A stretch of DNA of 64,000 bases, taken from contig CAIOMN010000055.1 of the NCBI GenBank assembly GCA_903859415.1, positions 1 through 64,000 on the forward strand, given 5' to 3'. Source of the stretch: an uncultured Methylococcaceae bacterium. GTDB taxonomy: Bacteria; Pseudomonadota; Gammaproteobacteria; Methylococcales; Methylomonadaceae. The notes under the pieces were generated by a model that was given only the letters and a program-made list of their open reading frames with translations, ran no database searches and was not told where the DNA came from. Each line of letters starts with the position of its first letter. Position 1 is the first letter of the stretch. The translations under genes were made by a program, and so were the position numbers. Positions 1 to 11,669 of this stretch are shown one piece after another.

Positions 1-2
1 AG

Positions 3-1802
3 ACGATGCAAGCCAATTGGATTGGTCGTTCTGAAGGGGTTGAAATGGATTTTCAGGTGCCTGAGTTATCACAACCCTTACGCATTTATACGACACGACC
101 TGATACGCTTATGGGGGTTACGTATTTAGCCGTTGCTGCTGAACATCCTTTAGCGTTAAAAGCCTCAGAAGGTAATCCGGCTATTGCAAACTTCATTGAA
201 GAATGCAAGACCATGGAAACTTCAGAAGCCGCAATGGAAACCATGGAAAAACGTGGTATTGATTCAGGCATTAAAGCATTACATCCGATTACCGGAGACT
301 CAGTTCCTGTTTGGATCGCCAACTTTGTCCTAATGGGTTATGGCACAGGAGCTGTGATGGCTGTTCCGGCCCATGATCAACGTGACTTTGAATTTGCCAA
401 TAAATATGGCATTGCTATCAAGCAAGTGATCTTCTCTAAAGACGGTGGTGCCGATGACTGCTCAGATCAGGCTTATACTGTAAAAGGTGTTTTAGGTCAT
501 TCAGGTGAATTTGATGGCTTAACCTCAGAGCAAGCATTTGTTGCTATTTCTGAAGCGTTAGAAAAGGCTGAAAAAGGTATTCGTAAAGTTAATTTCCGTC
601 TACGTGACTGGGGTGTTTCTCGTCAACGATACTGGGGTGCACCCATTCCCGTTATTTATTGTGACGATTGTGGTACTTTGCCAGTGCCAGAAAAAGATTT
701 ACCTGTCACATTACCTAGAGATGTTGTTTTAGATGGCTCTCAATCCCCTTTAGTTGCGCATCCGACTTTTTCAAAGGTAGATTGTCCTTGTTGCGGTAAA
801 CCAGCGCAACGTGAAACAGATACTTTCGATACCTTTATGGAGTCGTCCTGGTATTTTGCCCGTTTTGCTAGCAGCAAAGCCGAGAGCATGCTGGATGAAA
901 GCGCGAAATACTGGTTACCGGTTGACCATTATATTGGCGGTATAGAACATGCGATTCTGCATTTACTGTATGCGCGTTTTTATACCAAGTTATTACGTGA
1001 TGAGGGCTTAGTTGTTTGTGATGAGCCGTTTAAACGTTTATTAACGCAAGGCATGGTTTTAAAAGACGGCAGTAAAATGTCTAAGTCTAAAGGCAACACT
1101 GTTGACCCCCAAGAATTAATCGCTCAATACGGTGCAGATACCGTTCGGCTGTTTGTTATGTTTGCAGCTCCTCCAGAGCAATCCTTGGAGTGGTCTGATA
1201 GTGGTGTTGAAGGTGCATTCAGATTTCTGAAAAGACTGTGGCGACAAGCCTACTTACATAATGAGGCGGGGGGTTCTTCGGTTGCTCTTGATAAGTCAAC
1301 CTTAACTGAAGAGCAGCAAGCGGTTCGCCGTCAGGTTCATCAAACGCTTCAAAAGGTGACTCATGATATGGGTGTTCGTATTATTTTTAATACGGCTATT
1401 GCAGCTAATATGGAGCTGGTTAATACGCTATCAAAGTTTACTGATGATTCGGATAACGCTAAAGCAATCCGTCAAGAGGCGCTCGAAGCCATCGTTTTAA
1501 TGTTGGCGCCCATGGTGCCACATATTTGTCATCAATTGTGGTCAGACTTAGGTCATCAGGAAGCATTGGTTACTGCAAGCTGGCCTCAAGTCGATGAATC
1601 CGCTTTAGAGCAGGATTCTATAGAGTTGGTGGTACAGGTTAACGGTAAGCTACGCGGTAAAATCTCTGTTTCTGCCCAGGCCTCTTCAGAAGAAATACAA
1701 GCACTGGCGTTGAGCGATGAGCAAGCTATTCGATTTATTGATGGAAAAACGATTAGAAAGGTGATTGTTGTTCCTAATAAACTGGTCAATATAGTAGTCT
1801 AA
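3..1802 (+). CDS. leuS: Leucyl-tRNA synthetase, C-terminal part (5' truncated by window edge)
   Basis: NWIGRSEG, editing domain ([12 protein letters not shown]), KMSKSKGN motif; frame open to the window start. Confidence 0.97.
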   Translation, partial: TMQANWIGRSEGVEMDFQVPELSQPLRIYTTRPDTLMGVTYLAVAAEHPLALKASEGNPAIANFIEECKTMETSEAAMETMEKRGIDSGIKALHPITGDSVPVWIANFVLMGYGTGAVMAVPAHDQRDFEFANKYGIAIKQVIFSKDGGADDCSDQAYTVKGVLGHSGEFDGLTSEQAFVAISEALEKAEKGIRKVNFRLRDWGVSRQRYWGAPIPVIYCDDCGTLPVPEKDLPVTLPRDVVLDGSQSPLVAHPTFSKVDCPCCGKPAQRETDTFDTFMESSWYFARFASSKAESMLDESAKYWLPVDHYIGGIEHAILHLLYARFYTKLLRDEGLVVCDEPFKRLLTQGMVLKDGSKMSKSKGNTVDPQELIAQYGADTVRLFVMFAAPPEQSLEWSDSGVEGAFRFLKRLWRQAYLHNEAGGSSVALDKSTLTEEQQAVRRQVHQTLQKVTHDMGVRIIFNTAIAANMELVNTLSKFTDDSDNAKAIRQEALEAIVLMLAPMVPHICHQLWSDLGHQEALVTASWPQVDESALEQDSIELVVQVNGKLRGKISVSAQASSEEIQALALSDEQAIRFIDGKTIRKVIVVPNKLVNIVV

Positions 1803-1878
1803 AATCAGAGTAGCAGGATGGCTAGGTTGTTTATTAAAATAGATTGTTGGCAAGTATTTACCAACAATCGATAGCGTT

Positions 1879-2388
1879 ATGGAGTGCTTTGTGCAGGTAA
1901 AAAAGACAGTTCTTTTGATGATGATGTTACTTTTAAGTGCGTGTGGCTATCATTTGCGTGGGCCATTAACTTTGCCTACGGGTTTAAAAAGTATCTACTT
2001 AGAGAGTGCGTCGCCTCAGTTACAAGAACAATTTAATGCATCCATGAAGATATCATCGATTCCAGTTGCTAACTCTTCCGAGAATGCCAGTTTAATTATT
2101 AGAATATATAATGAAAACAACGACCGTCGGGTATTGTCTCTCAGTTCGAGTGGTGTGGCCAATGATTTTGAATTGGATTATAACCTTGAGTATGAGCTTG
2201 TCGATTCTAAAAATAAGATCTTAATGGCTAGACAGCCACTGAGTATTAAACGGGAATATTATAATAATCAGCAGGCTGTTATCGCTAAAGACAACGAAGA
2301 GCAAATCATCCGTCATGAAATGTACCAACAGGCAGTGCGATCAATCGTAGGCGGCGCTAAAGTTGCCTTAGACGCCAGCTCTAAATAA
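1879..2388 (+). CDS. lptE: LPS-assembly lipoprotein LptE
   Basis: Lipobox LLLSACGYHLRG, position between leuS and holA. Confidence 0.9.
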   Translation: MECFVQVKKTVLLMMMLLLSACGYHLRGPLTLPTGLKSIYLESASPQLQEQFNASMKISSIPVANSSENASLIIRIYNENNDRRVLSLSSSGVANDFELDYNLEYELVDSKNKILMARQPLSIKREYYNNQQAVIAKDNEEQIIRHEMYQQAVRSIVGGAKVALDASSK

Positions 2389-2389
2389 G

Positions 2390-3415
2390 ATGCGCATCAA
2401 ACCTGAGCAATTGACCGGTGTATTGCAAAAAGGTTTGATGCCTGTTTATTTTATTACGGGCGACGAGCCATTACAGTTAGGTGAATTAGCCGATGAGATA
2501 AGGAAAGCAGCCAGAAAAAATGGTTATGATAACCGTGAAATAGTGTCTGTTGAGACGGGGTTCGAATGGAATCAGTTAGCCTTTATGGCAGATTCATTAT
2601 CTATTTTTGCAGATAAAAAGATCATTGATTTGAGATTGCCTTCGGGGACTCCAGGAGTGGAGGGTTCTAAAGCATTAATCGATTATTGTAACCGTATATC
2701 TGAGGATACAATATTACTGATTACTGCAGGAAAAATAGATAGTAAAGCTTTAAAGAGTCGTTGGGTTGAGGCCTTGGATAAGCAGGGTTTGGTGATTCAG
2801 GTGTGGCCATTGGAAGGGCAGGACTTGATTCGATGGATACAGAATAGAATGCAGCGCCGGGGCTTGGTAGTTCAGCTCGACGGTATACAGCTTTTAGCTG
2901 CTCGAATTGAAGGAAATTTGTTAGCCGCTGCACAGGAGATTGAAAAGCTTTATGTCCTTTATGGTGCTGGGAGTCTGAGTGTTCAGCAGATTAATGATGT
3001 CGTGGCTGATAGCTCAAGATATGATGTGTTCAAACTGATGGATACGGTGTTATCTGCAAACGTCAGTCGTATTATTAAGGTCTTGTCTGGTTTACGATCT
3101 GAAGGGACAGCGGCCCCCATTGTGTTATGGGCGTTGACGAGAGATGCCAGACTTTTAATCAAGCTAAAACTGGCGATGGCTCAAGGACAAAATCAAGACA
3201 CGCTATTCAAAAACAATAACATCTGGGATAAGCGCAAGTTATTGATCAGTCAGGCTTTAAAAAGGTTGAGTGATCGTGATTTGAATCATATATTGGTGGC
3301 AAGTGCTATCGCAGATAGGCAAATTAAAGGGCAGCAAGCGGGGGATGTTTGGGAAAGTTTGCTGGAGATTTGTTTAAAGTTTGCATCTTCTCATTCTATG
3401 GTTAACATTAGCTGA
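2390..3415 (+). CDS. holA: DNA polymerase III delta subunit
   Basis: YFITGDEPLQLGELADEIR N-terminus and leuS-lptE-holA order. Confidence 0.93.
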   Translation: MRIKPEQLTGVLQKGLMPVYFITGDEPLQLGELADEIRKAARKNGYDNREIVSVETGFEWNQLAFMADSLSIFADKKIIDLRLPSGTPGVEGSKALIDYCNRISEDTILLITAGKIDSKALKSRWVEALDKQGLVIQVWPLEGQDLIRWIQNRMQRRGLVVQLDGIQLLAARIEGNLLAAAQEIEKLYVLYGAGSLSVQQINDVVADSSRYDVFKLMDTVLSANVSRIIKVLSGLRSEGTAAPIVLWALTRDARLLIKLKLAMAQGQNQDTLFKNNNIWDKRKLLISQALKRLSDRDLNHILVASAIADRQIKGQQAGDVWESLLEICLKFASSHSMVNIS

Positions 3416-3445
3416 GAATTCTCTTAAGTTCATTAGGATACATTT

Positions 3446-4345
3446 ATGAAAGGCATTATTTTAGCAGGCGGCAGTGGGACCAGGCTTTATCCTATTACCA
3501 AAGGTGTTAGCAAGCAGTTAACACCGATCTATGACAAACCCATGATTTATTATCCGTTATCCGCTTTAATGCTATCGGGTATTACGGAAATTCTGATTAT
3601 TTCAACACCTAAGGATTTACCTCGCTTTGAAGAGTTATTAGGCGATGGCTCTGATATTGGCCTTTCATTGTCCTATATAGAACAACCCTCACCGGATGGT
3701 TTAGCGCAAGCCTTTATACTGGGCGCAGATTTTATTGGTGATGATGATGTGTGTATGGTGCTGGGTGACAATATCTTTTACGGTCACGGCTTGGTCGCTA
3801 TGCTGAATCAGGCAGTAGCCAATGTGACTGAACAGAAAAAAGCTACCGTATTCGGCTATCATGTTAAAGATCCTGACCAATACGGTGTTGCTGAGTTTGA
3901 TGCGGAAGGGATTGTACTATCCATTGAAGAAAAGCCGATAAAACCAAAAAGTAATTATGCCGTAGTGGGGTTGTATTTTTACCCCAACTCCGTCGTTGAG
4001 ATTGCCAGGAATATTAAACCTTCTGCACGCGGTGAGTTAGAAATTACGACGGTTAATCAAACTTATCTCGAACAAGGGAATTTAAAGGTTGAATTAATGG
4101 GGCGTGGATTTGCCTGGTTGGATACGGGAACTCATGAATCTTTATTGGACGCCTCTAATTTTATTCAAACGATTGAAAAAAGACAGGGTTTAAAAGTTGC
4201 CTGTATTGAAGAGATTGCTTATGAAATGGGCTATATCTCTAAAGCACAATTAATCAAACTGGCTCAGCCGTTGTTAAAGAATCAATATGGTCAATATTTG
4301 TCGCGCCGTGCAGGTGAAGAGGTTGACGTCAATGAACTTTATTAG
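3446..4345 (+). CDS. rmlA: Glucose-1-phosphate thymidylyltransferase
   Basis: [18 protein letters not shown] nucleotidyltransferase motif, rml cluster. Confidence 0.97.
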   Translation: MKGIILAGGSGTRLYPITKGVSKQLTPIYDKPMIYYPLSALMLSGITEILIISTPKDLPRFEELLGDGSDIGLSLSYIEQPSPDGLAQAFILGADFIGDDDVCMVLGDNIFYGHGLVAMLNQAVANVTEQKKATVFGYHVKDPDQYGVAEFDAEGIVLSIEEKPIKPKSNYAVVGLYFYPNSVVEIARNIKPSARGELEITTVNQTYLEQGNLKVELMGRGFAWLDTGTHESLLDASNFIQTIEKRQGLKVACIEEIAYEMGYISKAQLIKLAQPLLKNQYGQYLSRRAGEEVDVNELY

Positions 4346-4904
4346 AACCGCTATTCCCGATGTTATCATCATTGAACCCACTGTTTTTGGTGATGAACGC
4401 GGTTACTTTGTCGAAACCTTTCGTCAGGATAAATTAGAAGACTTTTTAGGTTTTTCAGTTAATTTTGTTCAGGATAATGAATCAAAATCCAGTCTAGGCG
4501 TTTTAAGAGGCTTGCATTATCAACTGGCCCCTGCCGCACAAACCAAGTTAGTGCGGGTAATTAAGGGTAAAGTGCTGGATGTGGCGGTGGACATAAGGGC
4601 AGGTAGCCCTACCTTTGGTCAGCACGTTAGCGTTGAACTGTCTGAACACGATAAGCGACAGATGTTTATACCGAGGGGATTTGCACATGGTTTTGTAGTT
4701 CTGGAAAATGACACGATATTTGCCTACAAGGTCGATAACTATTACTCGCCAGAAAATGATCGGGGCTTGGCATTTGATGATCCGGCTATCGGTATCAATT
4801 GGATAGTAGATAAACAACAGTTGCAACTATCAGCCAAAGACCTGCGTCAACCATCGCTTGAGAAAGCTGAATTATTTGATTTTGCGAGTCCACTTTATGT
4901 CTAA
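4332..4904 (+). CDS. rmlC: dTDP-4-dehydrorhamnose 3,5-epimerase (ORF opens at 4287; likely ATG at 4332)
   Basis: [17 protein letters not shown] motifs; rml cluster. Confidence 0.95.
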   Translation: MNFIRTAIPDVIIIEPTVFGDERGYFVETFRQDKLEDFLGFSVNFVQDNESKSSLGVLRGLHYQLAPAAQTKLVRVIKGKVLDVAVDIRAGSPTFGQHVSVELSEHDKRQMFIPRGFAHGFVVLENDTIFAYKVDNYYSPENDRGLAFDDPAIGINWIVDKQQLQLSAKDLRQPSLEKAELFDFASPLYV

Positions 4905-5778
4905 ATCCATACTGGTTACTGGTGCAAATGGACAACTGGGTAGTGAACTTTATCAATTAAGTGCATTTGAAAATTCATTGACGTTTACTTTTGTCACTCG
5001 AAAAGAATTGGATTTTAGTGATCCCTTGTCCATAGATGCCTGGTTTGTTGGTAAACACTTTGATGTAATTATTAACTGTGCCGCGTATACGGCAGTCGAT
5101 AAAGCGGAGTCGGAACCTGAATTGGCAAATGTTATTAATGCCACGGCAGTTGCAACATTGGCGAATGTCGCTAAAAAGAATCACAGTGCGCTGATACATA
5201 TCTCTACTGATTATGTTTTTAATGGTAAGAACTTTAAGCCTTATGTCGAATCCGATCCTGTGCTTCCACAGGGCGTTTATGGACAGACCAAGCTTGAAGG
5301 CGAACAGGCTGCGTTAGCCGTGGGTGCGCCCAAAACTCTTATTATTAGAACCTCTTGGGTGTATTCCCAGTTTGGCAATAATTTTGTTAAGACGATGTTA
5401 CGTTTAGGGAAAGAGCGAGCAGAGCTTGGGGTTATTTATGATCAAGTGGGAACGCCGACGTCAGCACGTGATCTAGCTCTGGCTATTCTGCTTATTATCA
5501 AACATCCCGCCTTAGAAGCGTTGAAGGAACCGGAGATTTATCACTTTAGTAACGAAGGTGTTTGCAGTTGGTATGACTTTGCCAAAGCTATCTTTGAATA
5601 TTCGGGCATAAATTGTCATATTAAGCCCATTGAGACCAAGGATTATCCAACACCTGCCACGCGTCCACACTACAGCTTGCTGAATAAAGCAAAAATTAAA
5701 CAACGCTTTGATTTAACCATTCCTTACTGGAAGGACAGCTTAAAAGACTGTCTTGATCACTTAAACGGAAATAAATAA
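4897..5778 (+). CDS. rmlD: dTDP-4-dehydrorhamnose reductase (likely start 4897)
   Basis: SILVTGANGQLGSEL, ISTDYVFNG motifs. Confidence 0.95.
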   Translation: MSKSILVTGANGQLGSELYQLSAFENSLTFTFVTRKELDFSDPLSIDAWFVGKHFDVIINCAAYTAVDKAESEPELANVINATAVATLANVAKKNHSALIHISTDYVFNGKNFKPYVESDPVLPQGVYGQTKLEGEQAALAVGAPKTLIIRTSWVYSQFGNNFVKTMLRLGKERAELGVIYDQVGTPTSARDLALAILLIIKHPALEALKEPEIYHFSNEGVCSWYDFAKAIFEYSGINCHIKPIETKDYPTPATRPHYSLLNKAKIKQRFDLTIPYWKDSLKDCLDHLNGNK

Positions 5779-6782
5779 TGACATCTCTATTAGTGACCGG
5801 TTGTGCCGGCTTTATTGGCAGTAACTTTGTTCCGTATTATTTGGAACAGTATCCTGACTATCATATTATTAATCTTGATTTACTGACCTATGCCGGTAAT
5901 TTAGATAATCTCAAAGAAATATCCGAGCACGAGAGGTACACCTTTGTACAAGGGGATATTTGTGATCGCGGCTTATTAGAGCGTTTATTTACTGAATATG
6001 ATATTCGCGGCATTATTCATTTTGCCGCGGAGAGTCATGTCGATAATTCGATCAAGAATCCTGGCGTCTTTGTACAGACCAATGTGATTGGGACCTTTAC
6101 ACTGATTGATGTCGCCTATAAGTATTGGATGGAAAAATCGTTTGTCTTTAAGCCAGGCTACGAAGCCTGTCGCTTTCATCATATCTCGACAGATGAAGTG
6201 TATGGCACATTGGGTGAGACAGGTTTATTTACTGAAACGACACCTTATGCCCCCAATTCGCCCTATTCAGCCAGTAAAGCAGGCAGCGATTTAATTGTAC
6301 GCAGTTATTTTCATACCTATGGCATGAATACGGTGATAACTAACTGTTCAAATAATTATGGTCCTAAACAGCATAATGAAAAATTGATACCTACCATTAT
6401 TCGTAAAGCGATCGGTAATGAGGCAATTCCTATCTATGGGGATGGTAAAAATATCCGTGACTGGTTATATGTACTGGATCATTGTAAAGGGATTGCTCTG
6501 GTGTACCATAAAGGTCAGGTCGGTGAAGTTTATAATATTGGCGGTCGTAATGAGCGCAACAATAATTATATTGCCGATAAGGTCTGTGAAATTTTAGATG
6601 CTTTACATCCCAAAGCGGAAGGGAGTTATAAAGAGCAGTTACAGTATGTAGAAGATCGTGCTGGACATGATAGGCGTTATGCGATTGATGCGACTAAAAT
6701 TGAAACGGAACTGGGCTGGAAAGCAGATGAAAATTTTGAAACAGGAATCGTTAAAACAGTTGAGTGGTATCTCAGTAGATAA
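5778..6782 (+). CDS. rmlB: dTDP-glucose 4,6-dehydratase
   Basis: LVTGCAGFIGSNFV, HFAAESHVDNS, STDEVYG motifs. Confidence 0.96.
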   Translation: MTSLLVTGCAGFIGSNFVPYYLEQYPDYHIINLDLLTYAGNLDNLKEISEHERYTFVQGDICDRGLLERLFTEYDIRGIIHFAAESHVDNSIKNPGVFVQTNVIGTFTLIDVAYKYWMEKSFVFKPGYEACRFHHISTDEVYGTLGETGLFTETTPYAPNSPYSASKAGSDLIVRSYFHTYGMNTVITNCSNNYGPKQHNEKLIPTIIRKAIGNEAIPIYGDGKNIRDWLYVLDHCKGIALVYHKGQVGEVYNIGGRNERNNNYIADKVCEILDALHPKAEGSYKEQLQYVEDRAGHDRRYAIDATKIETELGWKADENFETGIVKTVEWYLSR

Positions 6783-6843
6783 CTTTTCTCTTAGTGTGTT
6801 TGCAGTATAATTATTTCTTTTCATTGTAGAAGGTTATTTATAG

Positions 6844-7608
6844 ATGTCCATTTCACTTGCAGAGCTGGAAAGTGTAGTCCGAGAAGCAGGGGTTATTGCC
6901 TTATCGTATTTTAAAGATTTAAAACATGTCGGGCTTGATAAAAAGAGCCCAAGAGACTTTGTGACGGCCGCAGATATTGCGGTAGAAGCTTTCTTAAAGA
7001 AAACATTGACAGCAAGCTATCCAGAGTTTGGTTTTTGGGGTGAAGAAAGTGGCCAGTCAGCTAATCAAACCAATCGTTGGATTGTAGATCCTATTGACGG
7101 AACGCATTCTTTTTCAAGAGGACAATACTTTTGGTCTATCAGTGTGGCGCTTGAACTCAATAATGAAATAGTGCTGGGTGCAGTGTTTGCGCCAGCGCTT
7201 AATGACTATTATTGTGCAGCATTAAGTAAAGGGGCGTTTAAAAATGGCGTAGCGATTCAAGTTTCTGATGAAAGTAATCTGGAAGATGCAATGGTAGCAA
7301 CGGGATTTGCCTGTTTGCGATCTTATTTAACCGATAATAATCTGGCTCGTTTTGGCAGAATTGCTCAACACACAACCGGACAGCGTCGCTTTGGTTCTGC
7401 TGCGATGGATTTGTGCCTGGTTGCCGATGGACAGGTTGATGCCTTTTGGGAACAAGAATTAAATCTGTATGATGTTGCAGCCGGTGCTTTAATAGCTAAA
7501 GAAGCTGGTGCAACAGTCACAGATTTCAAGGGTAATGAAGGCATTTTCCCCAAGCAAATCCTGGCGACAAATGGCAAAATATTAAGTCAAATTCTTGCTC
7601 TTATGTAA
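6844..7608 (+). CDS. Inositol monophosphatase family protein (histidinol-phosphatase-like)
   Basis: WGEESG and WIVDPIDGTHSF motifs of the IMPase fold. Confidence 0.9.
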   Translation: MSISLAELESVVREAGVIALSYFKDLKHVGLDKKSPRDFVTAADIAVEAFLKKTLTASYPEFGFWGEESGQSANQTNRWIVDPIDGTHSFSRGQYFWSISVALELNNEIVLGAVFAPALNDYYCAALSKGAFKNGVAIQVSDESNLEDAMVATGFACLRSYLTDNNLARFGRIAQHTTGQRRFGSAAMDLCLVADGQVDAFWEQELNLYDVAAGALIAKEAGATVTDFKGNEGIFPKQILATNGKILSQILALM

Positions 7609-7746
7609 GATTTTCTGAATAAATAAGAAGATAAAATCTTTTATTCTATAGGCTCTTAATATAACGTAAGGGTTTTCCTGTATTTTTGTCTCATTTGTAG
7701 GTTAAAATAGGCGGCTTTCGAAGCTGGACTAGTCACCAGTACGAAC

Positions 7747-7772
7747 CCTCCTGAGTTAATACTCAAGTGAGG
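7747..7772 (+). promoter_or_regulatory. Candidate leader hairpin upstream of EF-G-like gene
   Basis: CCTCCTGAGTTAATACTCAAGTGAGG can pair CCTC/GAGG and TGAGT/ACTCA, 43 nt before the ATG. Confidence 0.35.
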
Positions 7773-7814
7773 TCACCAAAAAGTTTTTTATATGTCCAAC
7801 TTTAGAGTAAAAAC

Positions 7815-9905
7815 ATGACAGATTTAGCGCTTTACAGAAACATTGGTATCTTCGCTCACGTTGATGCTGGTAAAACAACCACTACCGAGCGGATTTTAAA
7901 GCTTACCGGTAAAATCCATAAAATCGGTGAGGTTCATGATGGTGAAACCACCACTGACTTTATGGATCAAGAGCGTGAGCGAGGCATTACCATTCAGTCA
8001 GCGGCAACGACCTGTTTCTGGAAAGACCACCGTTTTAACATTATCGATACTCCTGGTCACGTTGATTTTACCATCGAAGTGTATCGTTCATTAAAGGTAT
8101 TAGACGGCGGTATCGGCGTATTCTGTGGTTCAGGCGGTGTAGAACCTCAATCAGAAACCAACTGGCGTTATGCGAATGACTCTAAAGTTGCGCGTGTTAT
8201 CTATATCAACAAATTAGACCGTATCGGTGCAGACTTCTACCGTGTTGTTAAACAAGTGGAAGAAGTATTGGGCGCAGTGCCTGTGGTCATGACTTTACCG
8301 ATTGGTACGGAAGATGAATTTGTTGGCGTGGTTGATTTATTAACTGAAAAAGCATGGATCTGGGATAACTCTGGCGATCCAATGAACTACGTTATTGAAG
8401 ATATTCCAGCTGATTTAGTTGAAAAAGCAAAAGAATGGCGTGAAAGATTGATTGACCAAGTGGCTGATCAATTTGATGACGTGATGGAAGCGTATCTGGA
8501 AGGTGAAACACCAGATGTTGAAACCTTAAAACGTTGTTTACGTAAAGGTACCATTCACCTTGACTTCTTCCCGACTTTCTGCGGTTCGTCTTTCAAAAAC
8601 AAAGGCGTACAGTTGGTTCTTGACGGTGTTATTGATTACTTGCCTTGCCCAACTGAAGTTAATCCACAACCTGAAGTTGATTTGGAAGGTAACCCAACCG
8701 GTAAATTTGCGATTGTTGATGCGGACAAACCCTTGCGTGCTTTAGCGTTCAAAATTATGGATGATCGTTTTGGTGCGTTAACTTTCTTGCGCATTTACTC
8801 TGGTAAATTAGAAAAAGGTACGTCTGTACTCAATACATTCACAGGTAAAACAGAGCGTATTGGCCGTATCGTTGAAATGCATGCGGATGCACGTAACGAA
8901 TTAGAATCTGCACAAGCAGGTGATATTGTTGCTGTATTGGGTATGAAGAACGTACAGACGGGTCATACTTTATGTGACCCTAAATTCCCTGCAACATTAG
9001 AACCGATGGTATTCCCTGATCCCGTTATCTCTTTGGCTATATCGCCTAAAGATAAAGGTGCTTCTGAAAAGATGGGTATCGCACTGGGTAAAATGATCCA
9101 GGAAGATCCTTCTTTCCATGTTGAAACGGATGAAGACAGCGGCGAAACTATTCTGAAAGGGATGGGTGAGTTACATCTTGATATTAAGGTTGATATCTTA
9201 AGACGTACTCATGGTGTTGACGTTATCGTTGGTAAACCTCAAGTAGCTTACCGTGAAACGATTACTAAGTCGGTTGAAGATGAATACACTCATAAGAAAC
9301 AATCTGGTGGTTCTGGTCAATACGGTAAAATCAACTACATTATCCAACCCGGTGAGCCAGGTTCTGGTTTCGTATTTGAATCAGCGGTTACCGGTGGTAA
9401 CGTACCCCGTGAATACTGGCCAGCGGTTGAAAAGGGCTTTAAGAGCATGTTGGACAAAGGTGTGCTTGCAGGCTTCCCTTGTTTGGACTTTAAAGTTATC
9501 CTGACTGATGGTGCCTTCCACGCGGTTGACTCGTCTGCGATTGCTTTCGAAATTGCCGCTAAAGCCGCGTTCCGTCAATCTATTCCAAAAGCGGGTCCAC
9601 AATTAATTGAGCCTATTATGGCGGTAGATACCTTTACGCCTTCTGATCATGTCGGTGATGTGATCGGCGATCTTAACCGTCGTCGTGGTATGATCAAATC
9701 ACAAGATCCAGGTGTAACCGGTGTACGTATTAAATCTGACGTACCATTGAGTGAAATGTTTGGTTATATCGGTGACTTACGCACGATGACTTCAGGTCGT
9801 GGACAATTCTCTATGGAATTCTCACACTACTTACCTTGTCCAAAGAACGTAGCTGACGAAGTAATTAAAGAAGTTAACGAACGTAACGCCAAGAAAAACA
9901 AGTAA
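7815..9905 (+). CDS. Elongation factor G family GTPase (EF-G paralog, not in a str operon here)
   Basis: [42 protein letters not shown]; full-length EF-G architecture. Confidence 0.9.
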   Translation: MTDLALYRNIGIFAHVDAGKTTTTERILKLTGKIHKIGEVHDGETTTDFMDQERERGITIQSAATTCFWKDHRFNIIDTPGHVDFTIEVYRSLKVLDGGIGVFCGSGGVEPQSETNWRYANDSKVARVIYINKLDRIGADFYRVVKQVEEVLGAVPVVMTLPIGTEDEFVGVVDLLTEKAWIWDNSGDPMNYVIEDIPADLVEKAKEWRERLIDQVADQFDDVMEAYLEGETPDVETLKRCLRKGTIHLDFFPTFCGSSFKNKGVQLVLDGVIDYLPCPTEVNPQPEVDLEGNPTGKFAIVDADKPLRALAFKIMDDRFGALTFLRIYSGKLEKGTSVLNTFTGKTERIGRIVEMHADARNELESAQAGDIVAVLGMKNVQTGHTLCDPKFPATLEPMVFPDPVISLAISPKDKGASEKMGIALGKMIQEDPSFHVETDEDSGETILKGMGELHLDIKVDILRRTHGVDVIVGKPQVAYRETITKSVEDEYTHKKQSGGSGQYGKINYIIQPGEPGSGFVFESAVTGGNVPREYWPAVEKGFKSMLDKGVLAGFPCLDFKVILTDGAFHAVDSSAIAFEIAAKAAFRQSIPKAGPQLIEPIMAVDTFTPSDHVGDVIGDLNRRRGMIKSQDPGVTGVRIKSDVPLSEMFGYIGDLRTMTSGRGQFSMEFSHYLPCPKNVADEVIKEVNERNAKKNK

Positions 9906-9924
9906 ATAGTTTTTACTTGAATAC

Positions 9925-9958
9925 AAAAAAGCCGGGTAGTTTTACTGCTCGGCTTTTT
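9925..9958. terminator. Bidirectional intrinsic terminator between EF-G-like gene and recN
   Basis: AAAAAAGCCGGGTAGTTTTACTGCTCGGCTTTTT stem-loop with A/T tracts. Confidence 0.85.
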
Positions 9959-9970
9959 CCCCCTATCTCT

Positions 9971-11665
9971 TCAGCTTCGTGTCTCTGTACCTTCTGATCT
10001 CGATTGATATAACATCTCTTTTGCATGAGCCAGGGTATTCGCTGTGATTGTCACACCACCTAACATGCGGGCAATTTCTTCTATGCGCTCATTTTCAGTC
10101 AATAAGCGGACATTCGAAGAAGTTATATCTGTTTTGTTATTTTTTTCTACGTAGAGATGGTGATGAGCTTGTGCAGCTACCTGCGGTAAGTGAGTTACAC
10201 ACATGACTTGTCGATTAAGGCTCAAGCTCCTTAGTTTTTGCCCGACAATTTCAGCAACGCCTCCACCAATGCCCGAATCCACTTCATCAAATATAAGGGT
10301 AGGTGTGGTTCTATCGTTAGAAGTAGTTACCTGAATAGCTAAACTAATGCGCGATAATTCTCCACCTGAGGCGACTTTAGCCAGGGATTTAGGGGGTAAG
10401 CCGGGGTTGGCGCTGATTAAGAATTCAATTTTATCTTTACCATTCAGTTTGGGTGTGTCACTTGCTAAATCTGTTAACGAGACCACAAACTCACCCTGTG
10501 GCATACCCAGTTCCTTGATCATATCAGATATTTGTATTTGTAATCTTAGACCTGCCAAGCGCCGCTGCTCTGTTAGTTGTGCTGCCAATTGATGATATTG
10601 AGTTAAAAGTTTAGAGGTATTAGTTGTTAATATCTCAATGCGTTCGCCACTATGGGTTAATTTATCCAGCTCGGCTTCTAATTTATCAACCAACTCAGGT
10701 AGTTCATTCGGACTGATGTGATGTTTTCTGCTTAAATTTTGAATAACGCCCATTTGGCTTTCAATCGCGTCCAAGCGTTGCGGGTCGACTTCTTGATACT
10801 TTAAAAAGCGTCTTAATTGTATCGCCGCTTCTTCGGTTTGAATTTGTGCCTCTGTCAGGAGGTTACAAATCTCTGTCAATTCGGGTGCAAATCGAGCCAG
10901 ATGGGTCAAGTCATGGATGCAATGATTCAATAACTGGTTAACAGAGTTATGGTCACTCTCATACAGGATATCAACTTGGGCTTGTCCTGTGCTTAATATC
11001 TGCCCTAGGTTAGCTTGTTTACTGTGTTCTTCTAATAAAGCCGCATAATTAAAGTTAGCCAGATCCAGTTGCTGTAATTCTTCAATTTGGTAACGTAATA
11101 ATTCCTCACGTTCGGATTGATCAGTACTGGCCTTAATCAGATTCGCTAACTCTTTTTGCGCTAGTTGCCATTCTTTACAACAGGTATTGACTTGATCTAA
11201 TAGCACCTGGTCTTTAGCAAAAGCATCTAATAGACGGCGTTGCTCATCACTGTTAAGTAGTGTCAAATGGGCATGTTGACCATGAATTTCTACCAGTTGA
11301 GCACTGAGTTCCTGTAAAAAAGGTAAGGTCACCGGACGATTATTTATATAGGCTTTAGAGCGGCCATCCTGATTGATAATCCGACGAATTAAACATTGTT
11401 GCTCATCATCGAGTTCACGATCTATTAGCCATTGCTGAACCTTGGGAGCATAACTTAAATCAAATTCAAGATTAACTTCGGCTCGTTTACTTTCAGGGCG
11501 AACATAGCCAGAGTCGGCTCTATCACCCAGGGCAAGACCGAGAGCGGTTAACAGGATAGATTTGCCTGCGCCAGTTTCGCCCGTTAATACGGACATCCCT
11601 TTGTCGAGGTCGAGGTTTAAAGATTTAACAACTGCAAGGTCAATGATCGTTAGATTTAATAACAT
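9971..11665 (-). CDS. recN: DNA repair protein RecN (ORF opens at 11686; likely start 11665)
   Basis: LTGETGAGKSILLTALGLALGDRAD Walker A; LIFDEVDSGIGG Walker B. Confidence 0.95.
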   Translation of the reverse strand: MLLNLTIIDLAVVKSLNLDLDKGMSVLTGETGAGKSILLTALGLALGDRADSGYVRPESKRAEVNLEFDLSYAPKVQQWLIDRELDDEQQCLIRRIINQDGRSKAYINNRPVTLPFLQELSAQLVEIHGQHAHLTLLNSDEQRRLLDAFAKDQVLLDQVNTCCKEWQLAQKELANLIKASTDQSEREELLRYQIEELQQLDLANFNYAALLEEHSKQANLGQILSTGQAQVDILYESDHNSVNQLLNHCIHDLTHLARFAPELTEICNLLTEAQIQTEEAAIQLRRFLKYQEVDPQRLDAIESQMGVIQNLSRKHHISPNELPELVDKLEAELDKLTHSGERIEILTTNTSKLLTQYHQLAAQLTEQRRLAGLRLQIQISDMIKELGMPQGEFVVSLTDLASDTPKLNGKDKIEFLISANPGLPPKSLAKVASGGELSRISLAIQVTTSNDRTTPTLIFDEVDSGIGGGVAEIVGQKLRSLSLNRQVMCVTHLPQVAAQAHHHLYVEKNNKTDITSSNVRLLTENERIEEIARMLGGVTITANTLAHAKEMLYQSRSEGTETRS

Positions 11666-11669
11666 AGCG

